A DNA stretch of 64,000 nucleotides from Akebia trifoliata (GCA_017979445.1 CM030715.1:12702187-12766186); one strand, 5' to 3'. Positions 20,752 to 33,024 are shown, counted from the first letter of the stretch. A program made the numbers and translations. Notes: a model not told the origin generated them from the letters alone.

Positions 20752-20956
20752 CTAAGTTGAAAACCAAAAAGGGCGGCTTAGGCAAAAATTAAGGTAAGCT
20801 CGCAAGGTTGAAGATCTGAAAGGATGACCTTGGCAACAATCAAAGCAAGGAAGAAAGAAAAAAATTGTAAGCTCGCTAGATCGAAAACCTAAAAAGGCGA
20901 TCTAGGCAAAAGCTAGAGCATGCTCGCTAGATTGAAAACCTGGATAGGCAATCTAG
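20752..20956 (+). repeat. Array of four covarying hairpins (E2)
   Basis: Four units each have an 8-bp stem and a 14-base loop: 20752-20781, 20803-20832, 20876-20905, 20927-20956. Stems are CTAAGTTG/CGGCTTAG, CAAGGTTG/TGACCTTG, CTAGATCG/CGATCTAG and CTAGATTG/CAATCTAG. Stem sequences differ but pairing is kept (with some G-U pairs); the loop stays similar (AAAACCTAAAAAGG). Unit spacing is 51, 73 and 51 bp. A fifth unit at about 20996-21030 is degenerate. Same array in E3 at 46066-46267. Function unknown. Confidence 0.75.
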
Positions 20957-21611
20957 GCAAAACTTAGAGCTATCAAAAAATAAAAGAAAATCTCCGTTGA
21001 GTTGAGAAGCTGAAAAGGTAGCCTGAGCCGAAATATCAGAAGTCCGAATGATCAAGTTTCAATACCCAGTTTGAACCAAATATAGACTCAGTGGATACAA
21101 GTATCTCATCTATGATTGATCTGAAGAGTTTCATGTCCCTAAGCGAACCGATGGGAGAAATAACAAATTCTATGATGAATTTCAGAAAGAAATATTTTGT
21201 TCCAATGTCTTTGAGCCTGACTCAAAATCTTCAATATAAAAAGTCAAAATTAAAAGTTAAACCTTTATTGCGCTTGCGGTAATCAAGGATTTCAAACTTT
21301 CATAACAAGGGCACTTCCTTTTTTCTAAAGAGTACAGTTTCCCCCCTTACACTAGGGGCATTTATTTTCAAATTATATTCAATTATCCCTAGTGCAATGT
21401 TCATTGTCAAACTAGGGGCATTTTTGTTTTGATGCTTGGTCAATTTCAACCCCAAAAGATAAGGTTAACTTTGCACTAAAGGTTACCCTCTTTATAGCAA
21501 TTTTGAAAACTCCTCAGATTCAAAGAGAGTTAAAATATTTACCAGACCTTCATAAAATCCAACTTTTTATTAAAAAAAAAAGTCAAATGCGAGGTTAATC
21601 CCCCGTTTGTT

Positions 21612-22724
21612 CCCTCAAAGCTTAGTCCATTATTCTTGCACCCTGGGCAGGTAGAATAGAACTTCCTAAAAAAGAAAAAAATTAGTTCATTACTCTTTCA
21701 CTCCGAGTAGGTAGAGTAGAACTTCCCAGAAAAAATTAGTTCATACTCTTTCACTTTGAGTAGGTAGAGTAGAACTTCAAAAAAAAAAAATTAGTTCATT
21801 ATTACTCTTTCACTCCGAGTAGGTAGAGTAGAACTTCCAAAAAAAAATTAGTTCATTACTCTTTTACCCTGGGCAGGCAGAGTAGGACTCCCAAAACAAT
21901 TAGTTCATTACTCTTTCACTCCGAGTAGGTAGAGTAGAACTTCCCAAAATAATTAATTCATTACTCTTTCACCCTGGGCAGGTAGAGTAGGATTCTCAAA
22001 ATAATTAGTTCATTACTTTTTCACTCCGAGTAGGTAAAGTAGAACTTCCCAAAATAATTAGTTCATTACTCTTTCACCCTGGGCAGGTAGAGTAGGACTC
22101 TCAAAAAGCTTGGTTCATTACTCTTTCACTCCGAGTAGGTAGAGTAGAACTTTCCAAAAAAAAATTAGTTCATTACTCTTTCACCCTGGGCAGGTAGAGT
22201 AGGACTCCTAAAAAATTAGTTCATTACTGTTTTAGTCCGAGTAGGTAGAGTAGAACTTCCCAAAAAAATTAGTTCATTACTCTTTCACCCTGGGCAGGTA
22301 GAGTAGGACTTCTAAAAAGCTTAGTTCATTACTCTTTCACTCCGGGTAGGTACATTTCTCTTTCACTCCGAGTAGGTAGAGTAGAGTAGAACTTTCCAAA
22401 AAAAAAATTAGTTCATTACTCTTTCACCCAGGACAGGTAGAGTCGAACTCCTAAAAAATTAGTTCATTACTCTTTCACCCTAGGCAGGTAGAGTAGGACT
22501 TCTAAAAAGTTTAGTTCATTACTCTTTCACTCCGAGTAGGTAGAGTAGAACTTCCAAAAAAAAAAAAAAAAAATAGTTCATTACTCTTTCACTCCAGGTA
22601 GGTAGAGTAGAACTTCCCAAAAAAAATTTAGTGCATTACTCTTTCACTCTAAGTAGGTAGAATAAGACTCTCAAAAAAATATAAATTTATTACTCTTTCA
22701 CCTAGAGTAGGTAGAGTAAGACAT
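21612..22724 (+). repeat. Tandem array of about 21 units of 49-55 bp (E2 3' region)
   Basis: Unit core: ttcattactctttcac, then either ccctgggcag or tccgagtag, then gtagagtag and an A-rich tail. The two variants alternate almost strictly in the middle, about 21848-22320, making a dimeric unit of about 104 bp. E3 shows at most a single unit-like remnant near 46936-46955. Confidence 0.9.
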
Positions 22725-22727
22725 TTA

Positions 22728-25338
22728 GGGCGTACTTGATAGCGATTCTAAACTCAGCTTTTGATGCGTTTGCGTCAAAAAGCAAATTTTTCCTCGCGTG
22801 CAACGTGCTTGATAGCGCTTCTTAACTTTGCGTTTCGAAATTTGAAATGCAAATTGTTATCGTTGACCGCAGTTTTGAAAAGCAAATAATAGCAGCTTCG
22901 CACAGCTGAGTTGAAAAGCGGGGAGTGAAAAGACGAAAATAACCTTCGTCTTTTATCAAATTTTCAGCCACAGTCCGCGATAAAACAAAAGACCGACAGC
23001 AGCCCTTCGTCCAATCTCTATCTCTCTCTCTCTGTCTCTCATCGATTTCGACAGCATCGACGATCTACTTGACGACGGCGATCAATTTTTCGATCCTAAC
23101 CCATCGACAAAGACAACGTTGTCTTGTTAAACCGAAACCCATCGATTAACAGCAAAGGATTCGAAACCCATTTGTCATTAAACCTAAAATCGGTGAAGAC
23201 AGCGACGCCGATCGACGCCATTGACAACTCCGAGTCCGATCGACGCCATTGACGACGACGAATCGAAGTCTAAGCGAACTCAAACTCTCCGTTTGCCTCT
23301 TTTCCGATCGACGCCTTTCGGTTCCTTCTCACAGCAGCTTCGAAAACGATCTGTGAGCTCTCTCTCTCTCTCTCTCTCTCATCGATTTGGATCTTTGAAG
23401 AAATTGCAACTTGAAGATCGATTAACAGAACTTTTTCTTGTTAGATTTTTATTTTAAAAAAATAAATATTTACCATTGATCGAATCAGAAATTATTGCAT
23501 TATTTTTTTTGCTTATTTTTATTCACCGTTGATAGGGTCAGAATTATTCACCATTAATCATGTCTGTTGCTTATTTTGCCCAACCTTGGATTGGATTATT
23601 CACCAGTGTTATGTATTTTCATTTTTCCCATTTTTATGACCAAATGATTAGTCATGGTTCAAAGTATAGTTTATTCTTAGAATTTATCATCCAAAGATGT
23701 CTTGGTCTCAAGCTGATGGGAATGCCATGTTATGGATTTGTCTTGGATTTCAACTGACCAAAAGAGCCCCCAAGATTGGAACTTCGAACCATGTTTTACA
23801 AATAAAATGATTTAGCATAAGTTATATATGGAAATGAAGTTTAAAAATTCTATAATTAATGAGCTTGAATCCATCTGTTAATAAGGATTTGATATGATTT
23901 TGGAGCTTTGTGTTTGATTATAACTTAGAAAAGCTTTGGTTTTATGTTATAAGCTTTGGTTTTATGTTATAAGCTTTGGTTTTATTTATTTACCAAGTCA
24001 AGATAATGCGTATATTTTGAATTTGTAGTTTTAACTCTTTTTGAAGCTTAAAAAACAAGTACTACATAAGTGGTAAGATAGAGGGGGCCACCAGAACGGA
24101 GACTCCCTTCTCTCTCTCTCTCTCTCTTCTGCTTTTATATTTCAACTTCTGCTTCAAGCCAACTTCCTCTTGTATAATTCATTGTTAGCTTTCCCCAACA
24201 ATCAGGTTTCCTCTGCCTAGTCCATCATTTCTTCGCTTGGGGACATCATAGTTTGGATTGTATTGGAGGGTTGTACAATAGACTTAAAGATTTTCACCCA
24301 TTGGACATTATGTCATTATATTTTCGATTAGTTACCATCATTTCAAACTAAGATGAACTAGGTATGATTTTCATTTTTCTAACTCTTCATTTATTCAGAG
24401 AATGAGTGTATTATGCAATCAGTGACTAAAACCAGTTGCCCACCCTCAGTTTTCTTGGATTGCCTCGTCACCTTAAAATGTGTGGAATGCTATTTGGTGC
24501 GAACAAGAGTTGTTTTTCATCAAATTATTTAAGTGATGCAGATGATATCTTCTCAAAAATCTCAAGCTTTTAGGTTCATCTTTTGTCACTTCATCCTCAT
24601 AAAGAAATAGATGATGTAATAAATGATTTAATTCTGAATCAGCAACTGATTGTTTTAGTTGTAATTGTAAATAAGATTTACATAGATCACCAATCAGTAC
24701 TTATATTTACTTGTATTTATGAATGTATGTATGTATGTATGTATTAGTGGAATGGGATCACCTATGATGAAAGGCATGGTTCTAAGACCACCCGTTGGCC
24801 TTCAAATTTGTTGGCTTTGTTTCTTTTGATCTGTTATGTATATACGATGTAATGTGGATGTGTTATGTACAATGTGAATTTTGGATTGCGTATTATGCAG
24901 GTATTTTGTTTATCAGGAAAATTTCATATGTCCATTTTTAAGAAGAGATGCTGCCGAAATTTTTATAGAATTATAAATTCTTTTATAATTTTTATAGACA
25001 TTTTAAAATTAAAATAATTATTATTTTAATTTTTATATAATTTTATTATATTTATATATATTTTTATATTATTTAGTGTAATTATATAATTATAGGAGTA
25101 TTCTGGTAATTTTTAATGTATTCTGGGTGCATTATCAACCTTAAGGGTATTTTGGTCATTTTACCCTAATACAGCAAATTCTTGAAGCTGTATCAAGCAG
25201 TAATTTCCAGATTCTGACAGCACAGCACTTTTAGAAAGCTCTATCAAGCAAGCTTTTCAGTGTTTCAGATTCTGACAGCAGATTGATTCTGACAGCAGAT
25301 TCTGACAGCAAAAGCTGACAGCTGAATCAATCAGGCCC
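22728..25338. mobile_element. PIF/Harbinger-like non-autonomous element, 2.6 kb
   Basis: Flanked by TTA at 22725-22727 and 25339-25341. Ends are GGGCGTACTTGATAGCG and, reversed, GGGCCTGATTGATTCAGC, matching at GGGC-n-T-n-n-TTGAT. A TTA duplication and GG-rich ends are typical of PIF/Harbinger. No transposase is visible. The interior has CT-rich 5'UTR-like stretches (23015-23040, 23359-23380, 24112-24130), a 19-bp repeat (ataagctttggttttatgt) at 23934-23990, and GATTCTGACAGCA repeats near the right end. The 78-codon frame at 23221 has no known match. Confidence 0.65.
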
Positions 25339-25679
25339 TTAACTTTCTCCCAACTTTTGCTCAGATTTGTCCCAAATATCATTCAAATTTTCTCGAGTTT
25401 TGTTTTACTCAGATTTTACTCAATTTCACATAGTGCACACAGTTGCACTTTTTATTCAGGGAGAATTCTCTAAAATTCAAGGATCTGATACTGTCAGTGA
25501 GAGCTCTCGCTCAAGGACCTGACAATCTTTTAATTCGGGGAGAGCTTTACCCTCAAGGATCCGAACACCCCCACGAATTGCTAAATGAGGCTGCAAAATG
25601 ATCTGTCACTAGCTTTGGCATTCAGATATCGTACTATCTACCAAAATAGATTTGCTATCTAGTTTGCTTCAACCCTCTG

Positions 25680-25694
25680 CCAAAGAGGGGCATC
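25680..25694 (+). promoter_or_regulatory. Polypurine tract of E2
   Basis: CCAAAGAGGGGCATC directly before the 3' LTR; the same bases precede the E3 3' LTR. Confidence 0.8.
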
Positions 25695-27426
25695 TGTAGA
25701 CACCCCATTTTTGCACTCGCCTGATAAATCAACTCGTCAATCCGATTGTAATGATTCCCAATGATGGATGTGTATTCCATTGCTTTATTTTGTTACCAGA
25801 TGTGTTTCAGAAATCCGAATGAGGTATCTCGAATTGACAAAACCTTAGAAACCACGCTACGCTAGGAAAATACGACCCCAGAAACATAGAAATCATCATC
25901 TTGCAGACAAAAAGAAACTTCACGATAAAAATCACTAAAAAATTATCAAATTATCAAAATACCCCTAACCTCAAAACAACCTAGAGCCTACGTTACGCTT
26001 AGGAAAACTCTCTCGAACACATAAAATAACAAATCGGAACCAAATAAATTATATCACCATTTTAACAGAATTTGACAAAATTACAAAAATGCCCCTCATA
26101 AAGTTCACAATCATTTCACACAAAAAATTTTATAAATAACACAAAATAATATTTTCATTGAATTCCTTACGAAAAATCGATTCTAAAACATCCTAGAACA
26201 TTAAAAACCGACTTAAAACGTGAAAAGTCCTCTCCGGGGGTAAAACGGTAATTTCACAATTTTCATAATTAAAAAATTTCGAAATTAATAAATAAAATAT
26301 TAAATAATTAAAGTGAAACATTGATGAAATTAATTTAAAATTTTGAATTAAAAAATCGATCAATCGGACTTTCGGGTAAAATTGTTGAGGGTTCGTGGGA
26401 TATTTCTTTAAGGACCCCTCCATTTGGGGGTCCAAAGAATTAAAGAAATAATGGAAGGGGGTTCTCCAAAAATTTAAAGTCAATCAAGCAAGACTGTAGT
26501 CAAAGTATTAAAGTCAATCAAGTGAGACTAAAGTCAAAATTAAAGTCAATTAAGCAAGACTGAAGTCAAAATATTAAAAGTCAATCAATTAAGACTAAAG
26601 TCAAAACATTAAAAGTCAATCAAATAAGATCAAAAGTCATAATAGAATTCTAATTAAATAATAACTCTATCTAATAGAGTTCTAACTTAAAAACATTCTA
26701 CCTAAAAAATTCTAATTAAAACACAATTCTACCTAAAACAATTTTAACTAAAACACAACTCTAATTAAAAGTTCTCTAATTAAACACTAACTCTATCCAA
26801 ATCAACCTTAAAAAAATTCTATAAATAGAGGTGCTCACACCCTATTTTCGTATCAAATCATAAACCCTAAGAGAAGTAGGTCTAGAAGCTCCCCTAGCCC
26901 CCCATAAACCCTAGTTTTGGAGCCCCAACTCCTTACCTAACATCCCTCCTTCAATTTTAGTCTAGAAAACACCTAAAATCCTCCAAAAACACCCCCAAAT
27001 CCGCAACAAACTTGAAGAGTTCAGATCCAAAAACAAGGAGATACCTTGATCTAGGAGATCCGAAGTCAAATCCGGAGACAGAACGAAACAAGGGAGTACA
27101 GTACAAGGAGTTCTTTTTGTCAGATCTGAGAGAACAAAATCCTTGCTATCGGAAAGGTATGTAATTTTTTTATTTTTATCTAGGTTTTTAGCAATGTGAT
27201 ATATTTGGGAAGTTAGTAGAGACCGGCTTTGGCCGGGCGGGGTTGGTGCCTAACACCTTCCAACCCCGTAACATGATCCCCGAATTCAGATTTTTTATGG
27301 TAGATTAGTTCTTTTTATCCATGTTAGAGTCAGTTTGGTTCCTAGACCATAATAACTAGGTGGCGACTCCCAAACCTCAAGGGTCAAAAGCGGATCCGCG
27401 CACCCCGCGGATCGAGGGCGCTTTCA
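25695..27426 (+). repeat. E2 3' LTR (1732 bp)
   Basis: TGTAGACACC to CGCTTTCA, followed by the ctttg duplication. Complete copy with W-boxes (26478-26619), TATA (26820-26827) and hairpin motif (27245-27261). The 96-codon antisense frame at 26193-26483 recurs at 15495-15785 only because the LTRs are duplicates. Confidence 0.95.
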
Positions 27427-27850
27427 CTTTGGTGTGTTGGGCTTGGGTTTTTGGAAAGTTTTAAGTTATAAAAGATTGATTAGGGTATATTTTAGAATGA
27501 GCTTTTGAGGGTGGGTGTGTTTTAGGGTTTATATGATGTGGGATTAAGTCAAGGTTAGGTTGTATAAGATGAGAAATGCTTTTTAGGGAGTTGAGGGTTT
27601 GTGGGTCTTAAATGGGCTTGGGGTATTTTCAATTCCGAGGGTGGAGCGGTAAAAAGTAGGGGAGATGGTGGGTATGCCAAGTCTTATTGTGAGTCCACTA
27701 AACCTTTAGGAGTCTTAGGAATATTCAAATTAAGCAAAATGTCATGTTTCGACGATTTGAGCTTCTTAGGCCCGTTGATGAATTTTATCAAAAAATATGA
27801 TATTTTTGAGTCCTTTCGAGTAGGGACACGTTCAAATTAGGATGTCTACA
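27427..27850 (-). mobile_element. X' LTR, 5' end
   Basis: On the minus strand starts TGTAGACATCC at 27850 and aligns with 29201-29600 of X. Continues at 15026 on the other side of E2. No polypurine tract precedes it, so it could be a 5' LTR or a solo LTR; the rest is left of the window. Confidence 0.85.
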
Positions 27851-28551
27851 AAAATCTTAAGATTCCTATGGATCTTGTTAGGGATCTTTTGCCATCGTTA
27901 TCCTCATTGTCAAGATCCCTAATTTAAAGGGATCCCACAAGTGAAAAAATCTATGGTTCTATGTGCACCTCCATTATATTTTATTTGGATATATTATGTA
28001 TGTTATATTTGATATATACATTTTATTAATCGAATCGCATTAGATTACGACTGATCTAAGAATATTGATTTTTTGGGATAAGTTTTGAAACAATACATCA
28101 TATCAGATTAGGTCTAAACTTAAAAATGACCTATCCGATCAAGTCGAGGTCAAATAAATTTCTTATAGTCATATAATTTTGGTACCAATCCAATTTGATT
28201 CAAATCCATTAATGACAGCCCTAGTTATTAATATTGGCAAAGTTAAACATGCACTATGATGTTCAAACTCTTGAGGGAGTTAGCTTGGATATAAAATCTG
28301 AATCTTTCCCACAAAAGAATTTTAGAATTTGAAACTACATGTAATGATTTGGATTATAAAAGTTATTTTATGTTATGCCCCCTTCTAGGACACGGCCTGA
28401 CACGTCATCTCACGGCTCACTTTGATTTTTAAAGGCAAGTGATCCATTTATGGAGGAATTTAAAATCTAAAGTAAAGTAATAAATCGTCAAAGAATAAAA
28501 ACATTAGAGTGCAACTTATCTATAATATATATAACCCATCTTTATGCCCCA
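27851..28551. other. Unannotated AT-rich stretch
   Basis: No gene recognised. Contains a perfect 11-bp inverted repeat, TTAGGGATCTT at 27878-27888 and AAGATCCCTAA at 27912-27922. Confidence 0.5.
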
Positions 28552-28887
28552 CATAAACATATAAACATATTAAACGGTGTGAGATGGTGTTGCACAAATC
28601 CTAGGGTGGAGATTGCTTCCCTCTAAAACAAAAGAAACCACCTAAAACTAATATATTTAAAAAAATTCAAATTCTATAATTGTTGTACGGTGATAGATGA
28701 TATTTTATATATCCAATGGTGGATATCGATTCCCATTAAAATAAATCCAACGGTGGAGATCAATTCCCTTTACAACAAAAAAACAAAAAAAAAAAAAAAC
28801 TATATAAAACTAACCCTTTCTATTTTTCAAATTCTATTATCCATATAAACATATTAAACGGTGTGAGAAGGGATTGCACAGATCCTA
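28552..28887. repeat. Tandem repeat, 284-bp period, left part
   Basis: A unit starting near gcacaaatccta (28592) repeats from gcacagatccta (28876); the second unit continues at 33552 after CACTA-1 and runs to about 33840. Each unit holds internal subrepeats around ccaacggtggagatcaattccc. The intact first unit shows the empty site of the CACTA-1 insertion. Confidence 0.8.
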
Positions 28888-29050
28888 CATTACGTCATAA
28901 TGAGCAATAAACGACTGTCTTGGACAGTCATTTTAAAAAAAGTCGTGTTTAAATTGTGCTTGCTAATAAAAGTCAGAAAAAATGACAGTTGTAGCCAATT
29001 GTTACGGATAATTTTGTATTCTCAATTCGACAAGACGTATATAAAGGTTG

Positions 29051-29195
29051 CATTCAATCCTCCATCAATTTCTTATATTAAATATTCTCTAATGAATCAT
29101 CATGAACTTAAACATCTTCTTCGTCATTAACTTCATCATCATATGTAGGCGTACTAGCCCCTATATGATCATGAACATTATCCTCATCATGAATA
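29051..29195 (-). pseudogene. CACTA-1 transposase fragment, after solo LTR X
   Basis: Continues the frame from 31323 with an acidic stretch (YDDEVNDEEDV) and a TAA, then degenerates into sequence resembling the start of the conserved TNP2 block (KLSVTIGY). The rest of the transposase is absent. Confidence 0.65.
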
Positions 29196-29200
29196 CGTCC

Positions 29201-31322
29201 TGTAGACATCCCGATTTGAATGGGCTCCCACTCGAAAGGACCCAAAAATACCTATTTTTCAATAAAATTCGCCAATAGGCCTAAAAAGTCCAAATCGTTG
29301 AAACGTGGTATTTTAATCAATTCAAGGGCTCCTTAGACCCCTAAGGATCCACCAAAAGGACTTGACATACCCACCACCTTCCCCACCTTTTACCATTCCA
29401 CCCTCTAAATCGAAAATACCTCAAGCTCACTTAAGGCCCACGAACCCTTAATTCCTAAAAAAATCATTTTCACCTCATCCAACTTAGCCTAAACCTAATT
29501 CCATACCACTAAAATCCTAAAATTCACCTACCCATCCTAAAATAAAACCTAACCAATCTCAAATAACCTAAAAACTTTACAAAAACCCAAGCCCAACACA
29601 CCAAAGTCGAAACCAATCCAAACCTACATTCATAATTCACAAATTATTACCCACAAACCATTATCCACATCAACCAATCAACCTTTGATCATCAATGGGA
29701 CACTTGTCTTCACTATTACCCACTTCCCAAAAGTCATTCTACCCAACCTATCCCATTACTTTTCTCCAACAAAATCATCACTCATACCACTCCCTACACT
29801 TCATGTTATAAACCTAACTCATCACTTTTTTCTAACACAACTACCAACCCACATCACAACCCATACCCCCCACACTTCATCCCATAAACCTAATCTATCA
29901 CTTTTCTTTAACACAACCACCAATCCACATCACAACCCACACCTCCCTTCATCATTCACCCTCAACCCATTCTCACAAGCCATCCCTATACCCTTTCCCT
30001 CCAATCAACTTTCCTAAATACTCCATCTCTATATTTTTTTTATACTTGTCACAAGCTCCTTCACACTCTCAAAAACTTAAACACCTAACTTCTTACACAA
30101 TCCATTATTCTAATCAAACACCACACCTTCTCATCCCACCTAACACTTAATCATATTCTTTTAACCAAATACCCCATCATTTCACCTCACCAAACACTCA
30201 ATCCGAATGGTTTGGGGATGATCCAAATCATTTGGATAAAAAACCATTCATTTACTTCCATTCCACAAATACCCTCATCTCTACCTAAAATTTCACACCC
30301 CTCACTTTCAAATCCCATGCCATTCTCTACTTTTCTACTTTTTCACCTCATCTTATCCTAAAAAAAAATCCTTAATACCTATAAATACCCCCCCCCCTCA
30401 CCTTCCAAAATGGGTACCAAGTCTAAGTCTAAAAAAAAAAAAAAAAATTCTTAACTCTTCTCTACTCCCCTCACTTCATCAACTCTAAAAAATATTTACT
30501 CTCACAATTTTACAAAAAAAAAAAACTAAGAAGAAGAAGAAGAAGAAAAGGGTAGGCTCAAGCCTCAAGGTGGGTTCGAGCATAAACATTGTGTATCCGT
30601 TTCTTTTCCTTTTCCATCACCCTTTTTTAATTCCCCCTCTCCTTCTTTTATTTTATTTTAGAAAGCTTCTAAAATTTAATATTCCCCCTCCCCATCTCTG
30701 GTAGATCGGGCTTCAATTCGGTTAAAAGTATAATGGTTGTAACCTCTTTCAAAACAAAGTCGTTTTAATCTTTCAATTAGTTTTGAGGCAATCAGTATTT
30801 AAGTCCTTCTCAACTCATAAGAGTGGACCCCTAACCATTAGTCAACAGTCTTCAAAAATATGTTGTTTCAAGGCTAAATTTTTATAAGGGTGTCGATGAG
30901 ATGATCCCTATAGTTCAAGTTGATAACAAACCCCTTCTTAAGGTACAAATCATAGATCGTGCAACTCTTTTGCTTTATTTTGAAATGACTGAGTTACTTT
31001 TGAGGTTACCATCATTTGATGGAGAAAGAGGGGTGCCTAACACCTTCCACTCTTTTTAATCGAGTTGCTTACCTAGATTTTAGGTGGATCGGTGTTTTAT
31101 CCATACGAGAGTTATTAAACGACAAAAATGACACTTTTTTCTAAAAAAGTATATCAAGTGACCATATCTTATCCATACAAGAGTCAATAAATGACAAAAA
31201 TGACACTTTTTTCTAAATGTATATCAAGTGACCATTTGCACCCTTTTACAAAAATGAATGGTGGCGATTCTAAACCTTCGTAGAAGTAGTGATATTTGAA
31301 AATCAAAAATCACACATCTACA
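29201..31322 (+). mobile_element. Solo LTR X (2.1 kb), Tat-like
   Basis: TGTAGACATC ... CATCTACA, flanked by cgtcc at 29196-29200 and 31323-31327. Has an LTR-like TATAAATA at 30380-30387, the motif GGTGCCTAACACCTTCC at 31032-31048 and a TGGCGATTC near its end, as in the E-family LTRs, though otherwise diverged. There is no internal region or second LTR, so it is probably a solo LTR left by recombination. It splits the CACTA-1 transposase frame. The 110-codon frame at 29685 is compositional. Confidence 0.88.
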
Positions 31323-31655
31323 CGTCCAAATGTGTCATTTACCATATCAACCATTCTTGAGGATACATATTCATTATGATTACTAATAGAAAGACCAATA
31401 CCGATATTGACATCACTTATTGGGATTTTTTCATGATAGATTCATATCGAGTAGGAAGAATCTATACCATCGCATATTAAATGTGTATGACTATCTCTAA
31501 GTGTTTTCTTCCCTTCTAAAATATTACAAAATTTAACAGAAGGACAACAATACTAATCATCACTCCCCAATTTATGTGTATTTTCTTTTATGAATCTAAA
31601 GAATGAATTAACTCTTTCTAGTTATTCAACGGATAGTCTTGGTGTCATCATCCAT
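31323..31655 (-). pseudogene. CACTA-1 TNP2 transposase, N-terminal domain
   Basis: Frame starting WMMTPRLSVE, followed by a cysteine region (YCCPSVKFCN), HLICDGIDSSY and SNHNEYVSSRMVDM. This is the transposase-associated domain found at the start of plant En/Spm TNP2 proteins. Three in-frame stops are visible (after LSVE, after GSDD and after SSYSI). The frame continues at 29200 on the other side of X. The catalytic domain is missing from the element. Confidence 0.8.
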
Positions 31656-33024
31656 TCTTTGCTTAGAGGCATAAACGACGAAAACATTTTCTAGGAATAA
31701 AATTAAAAATAAATTTATTATTGATGAAAGAATGTGAATAAAAAATTGAAATAGAAAGAGAAGTAAGTAGAACCTTACTTGTTGACGACTAACCCTAAGT
31801 AGGTTGAAAAAGAGCAATCAAAGATAGCTTTAGTGAAGATTTTAAATAACAAACAATTGCAGAAAAACTAACGAAGATTACAACTCCTCCATTAGAAAAT
31901 CCCCCCATCATATTTAAATTAAGAATAAACCTTTTATATGTGTCCATTTGGTCATACCATCTATTAATTTAATTAGAAAAAAGTGAGACACTTTTCTTAC
32001 TACATTAGTAAGATGTGAAATCTTACTAAAGTTGTTGAGCTCAAATACATTAGCAAATTGGCAATCCAACACTATAACCCTCTAGATTTCATGGAAATCT
32101 TATTAATCTGTCATACATTAGGGAGAGAAAGTTTAGACATGTCTATACAATAAATGGTAACCACCGAATAATCTATCATACAAATTGTTAACAATCATAT
32201 TGCATTTGAGCATCTCATCCAAAACATCATCTAGTGAAGCCTTCTCTAAAGAGCTTCATGACATTGAAATCATTTTATCCTCAAAAAAATTTAAATTATT
32301 TTTGCATACAAGTAAGGTTGGTGTCTAGCTGAACTAATTTTCTTTTCAAATAATGCGATTTCTGCATTGTATGGATATAATCAAGAACATAGAAAAGCCT
32401 TATAGATCAATTTTGAATTTCTAACTCTATATGTGCACTAGATCTTCTAAAAATCATACTAACAAACAATAATCACTGTCGATTACACTCAATATTATTG
32501 ATCATCCTTATCAGAGTTCTTTTATCAATACTCTTCAATTATGTATTTGGAGGTTGAAAGAATGTTTCGTAAATTAAATTCAAACACAATTTCATGAATT
32601 TCGAATCAAAGTTGCATTTAATTAACCACAACAATTTATTTATATTTGAAATAAAGAAAATCTATGAATCCCTAAAATAATTAAGGAAAATATGATATTC
32701 GATCAAAAGCTTTAACATACCTAAAAATTCGATCACAAACCCAATAGAAACTCACTTCAAATTCGAAAGATCGATGGTAAGTTAAAATAATTAGAGAGGG
32801 GGAGATCGAACAAACCCCTAAATCTCGTAACACGAAATCACTTTAATCTTCTGCTCCAATTCGGACCAAATCAAAATCACATCAAAAGGAAATCACTTTT
32901 ATCTTCTTCTCTAGTTCAGACCAAATCGAGTTCAAACAAAATCAAAATCAAACCAAATTGAGTTCAAACCAAATCGAAATCTAATTACGTTTGACCAGAG
33001 ATTCAAAACCCTAGTTATGTTTCT

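Larger units (their letters stand above)
15027..27426 (+). mobile_element. E2: non-autonomous Tat/Ogre-like element, 12.4 kb
   Basis: 5' LTR 15027-16691, leader, gag remnant, integrase remnant, long 3' region with repeats, polypurine tract, 3' LTR 25695-27426. The 5-bp duplication ctttg occurs at 15022-15026 and 27427-27431. Compared with E1 it lacks ORF1, most of gag, protease, and by inference RT, RNase H and the N-terminal half of integrase; E3 has the same junctions. The end of the 5' LTR and the PBS are also missing. A PIF/Harbinger-like element (22728-25338) lies in its 3' region. It has no complete gene. Confidence 0.93.

Noticed and set aside
21612..22724. CRISPR-like regular repeats
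   Set aside because: Repeats are directly adjacent with A-rich tails and have no unique spacers. The setting is a plant retroelement.
29685..30017. 110-codon proline/threonine/histidine-rich frame
   Set aside because: It lies inside solo LTR X, where the strand is strongly C/A-biased; no motif.
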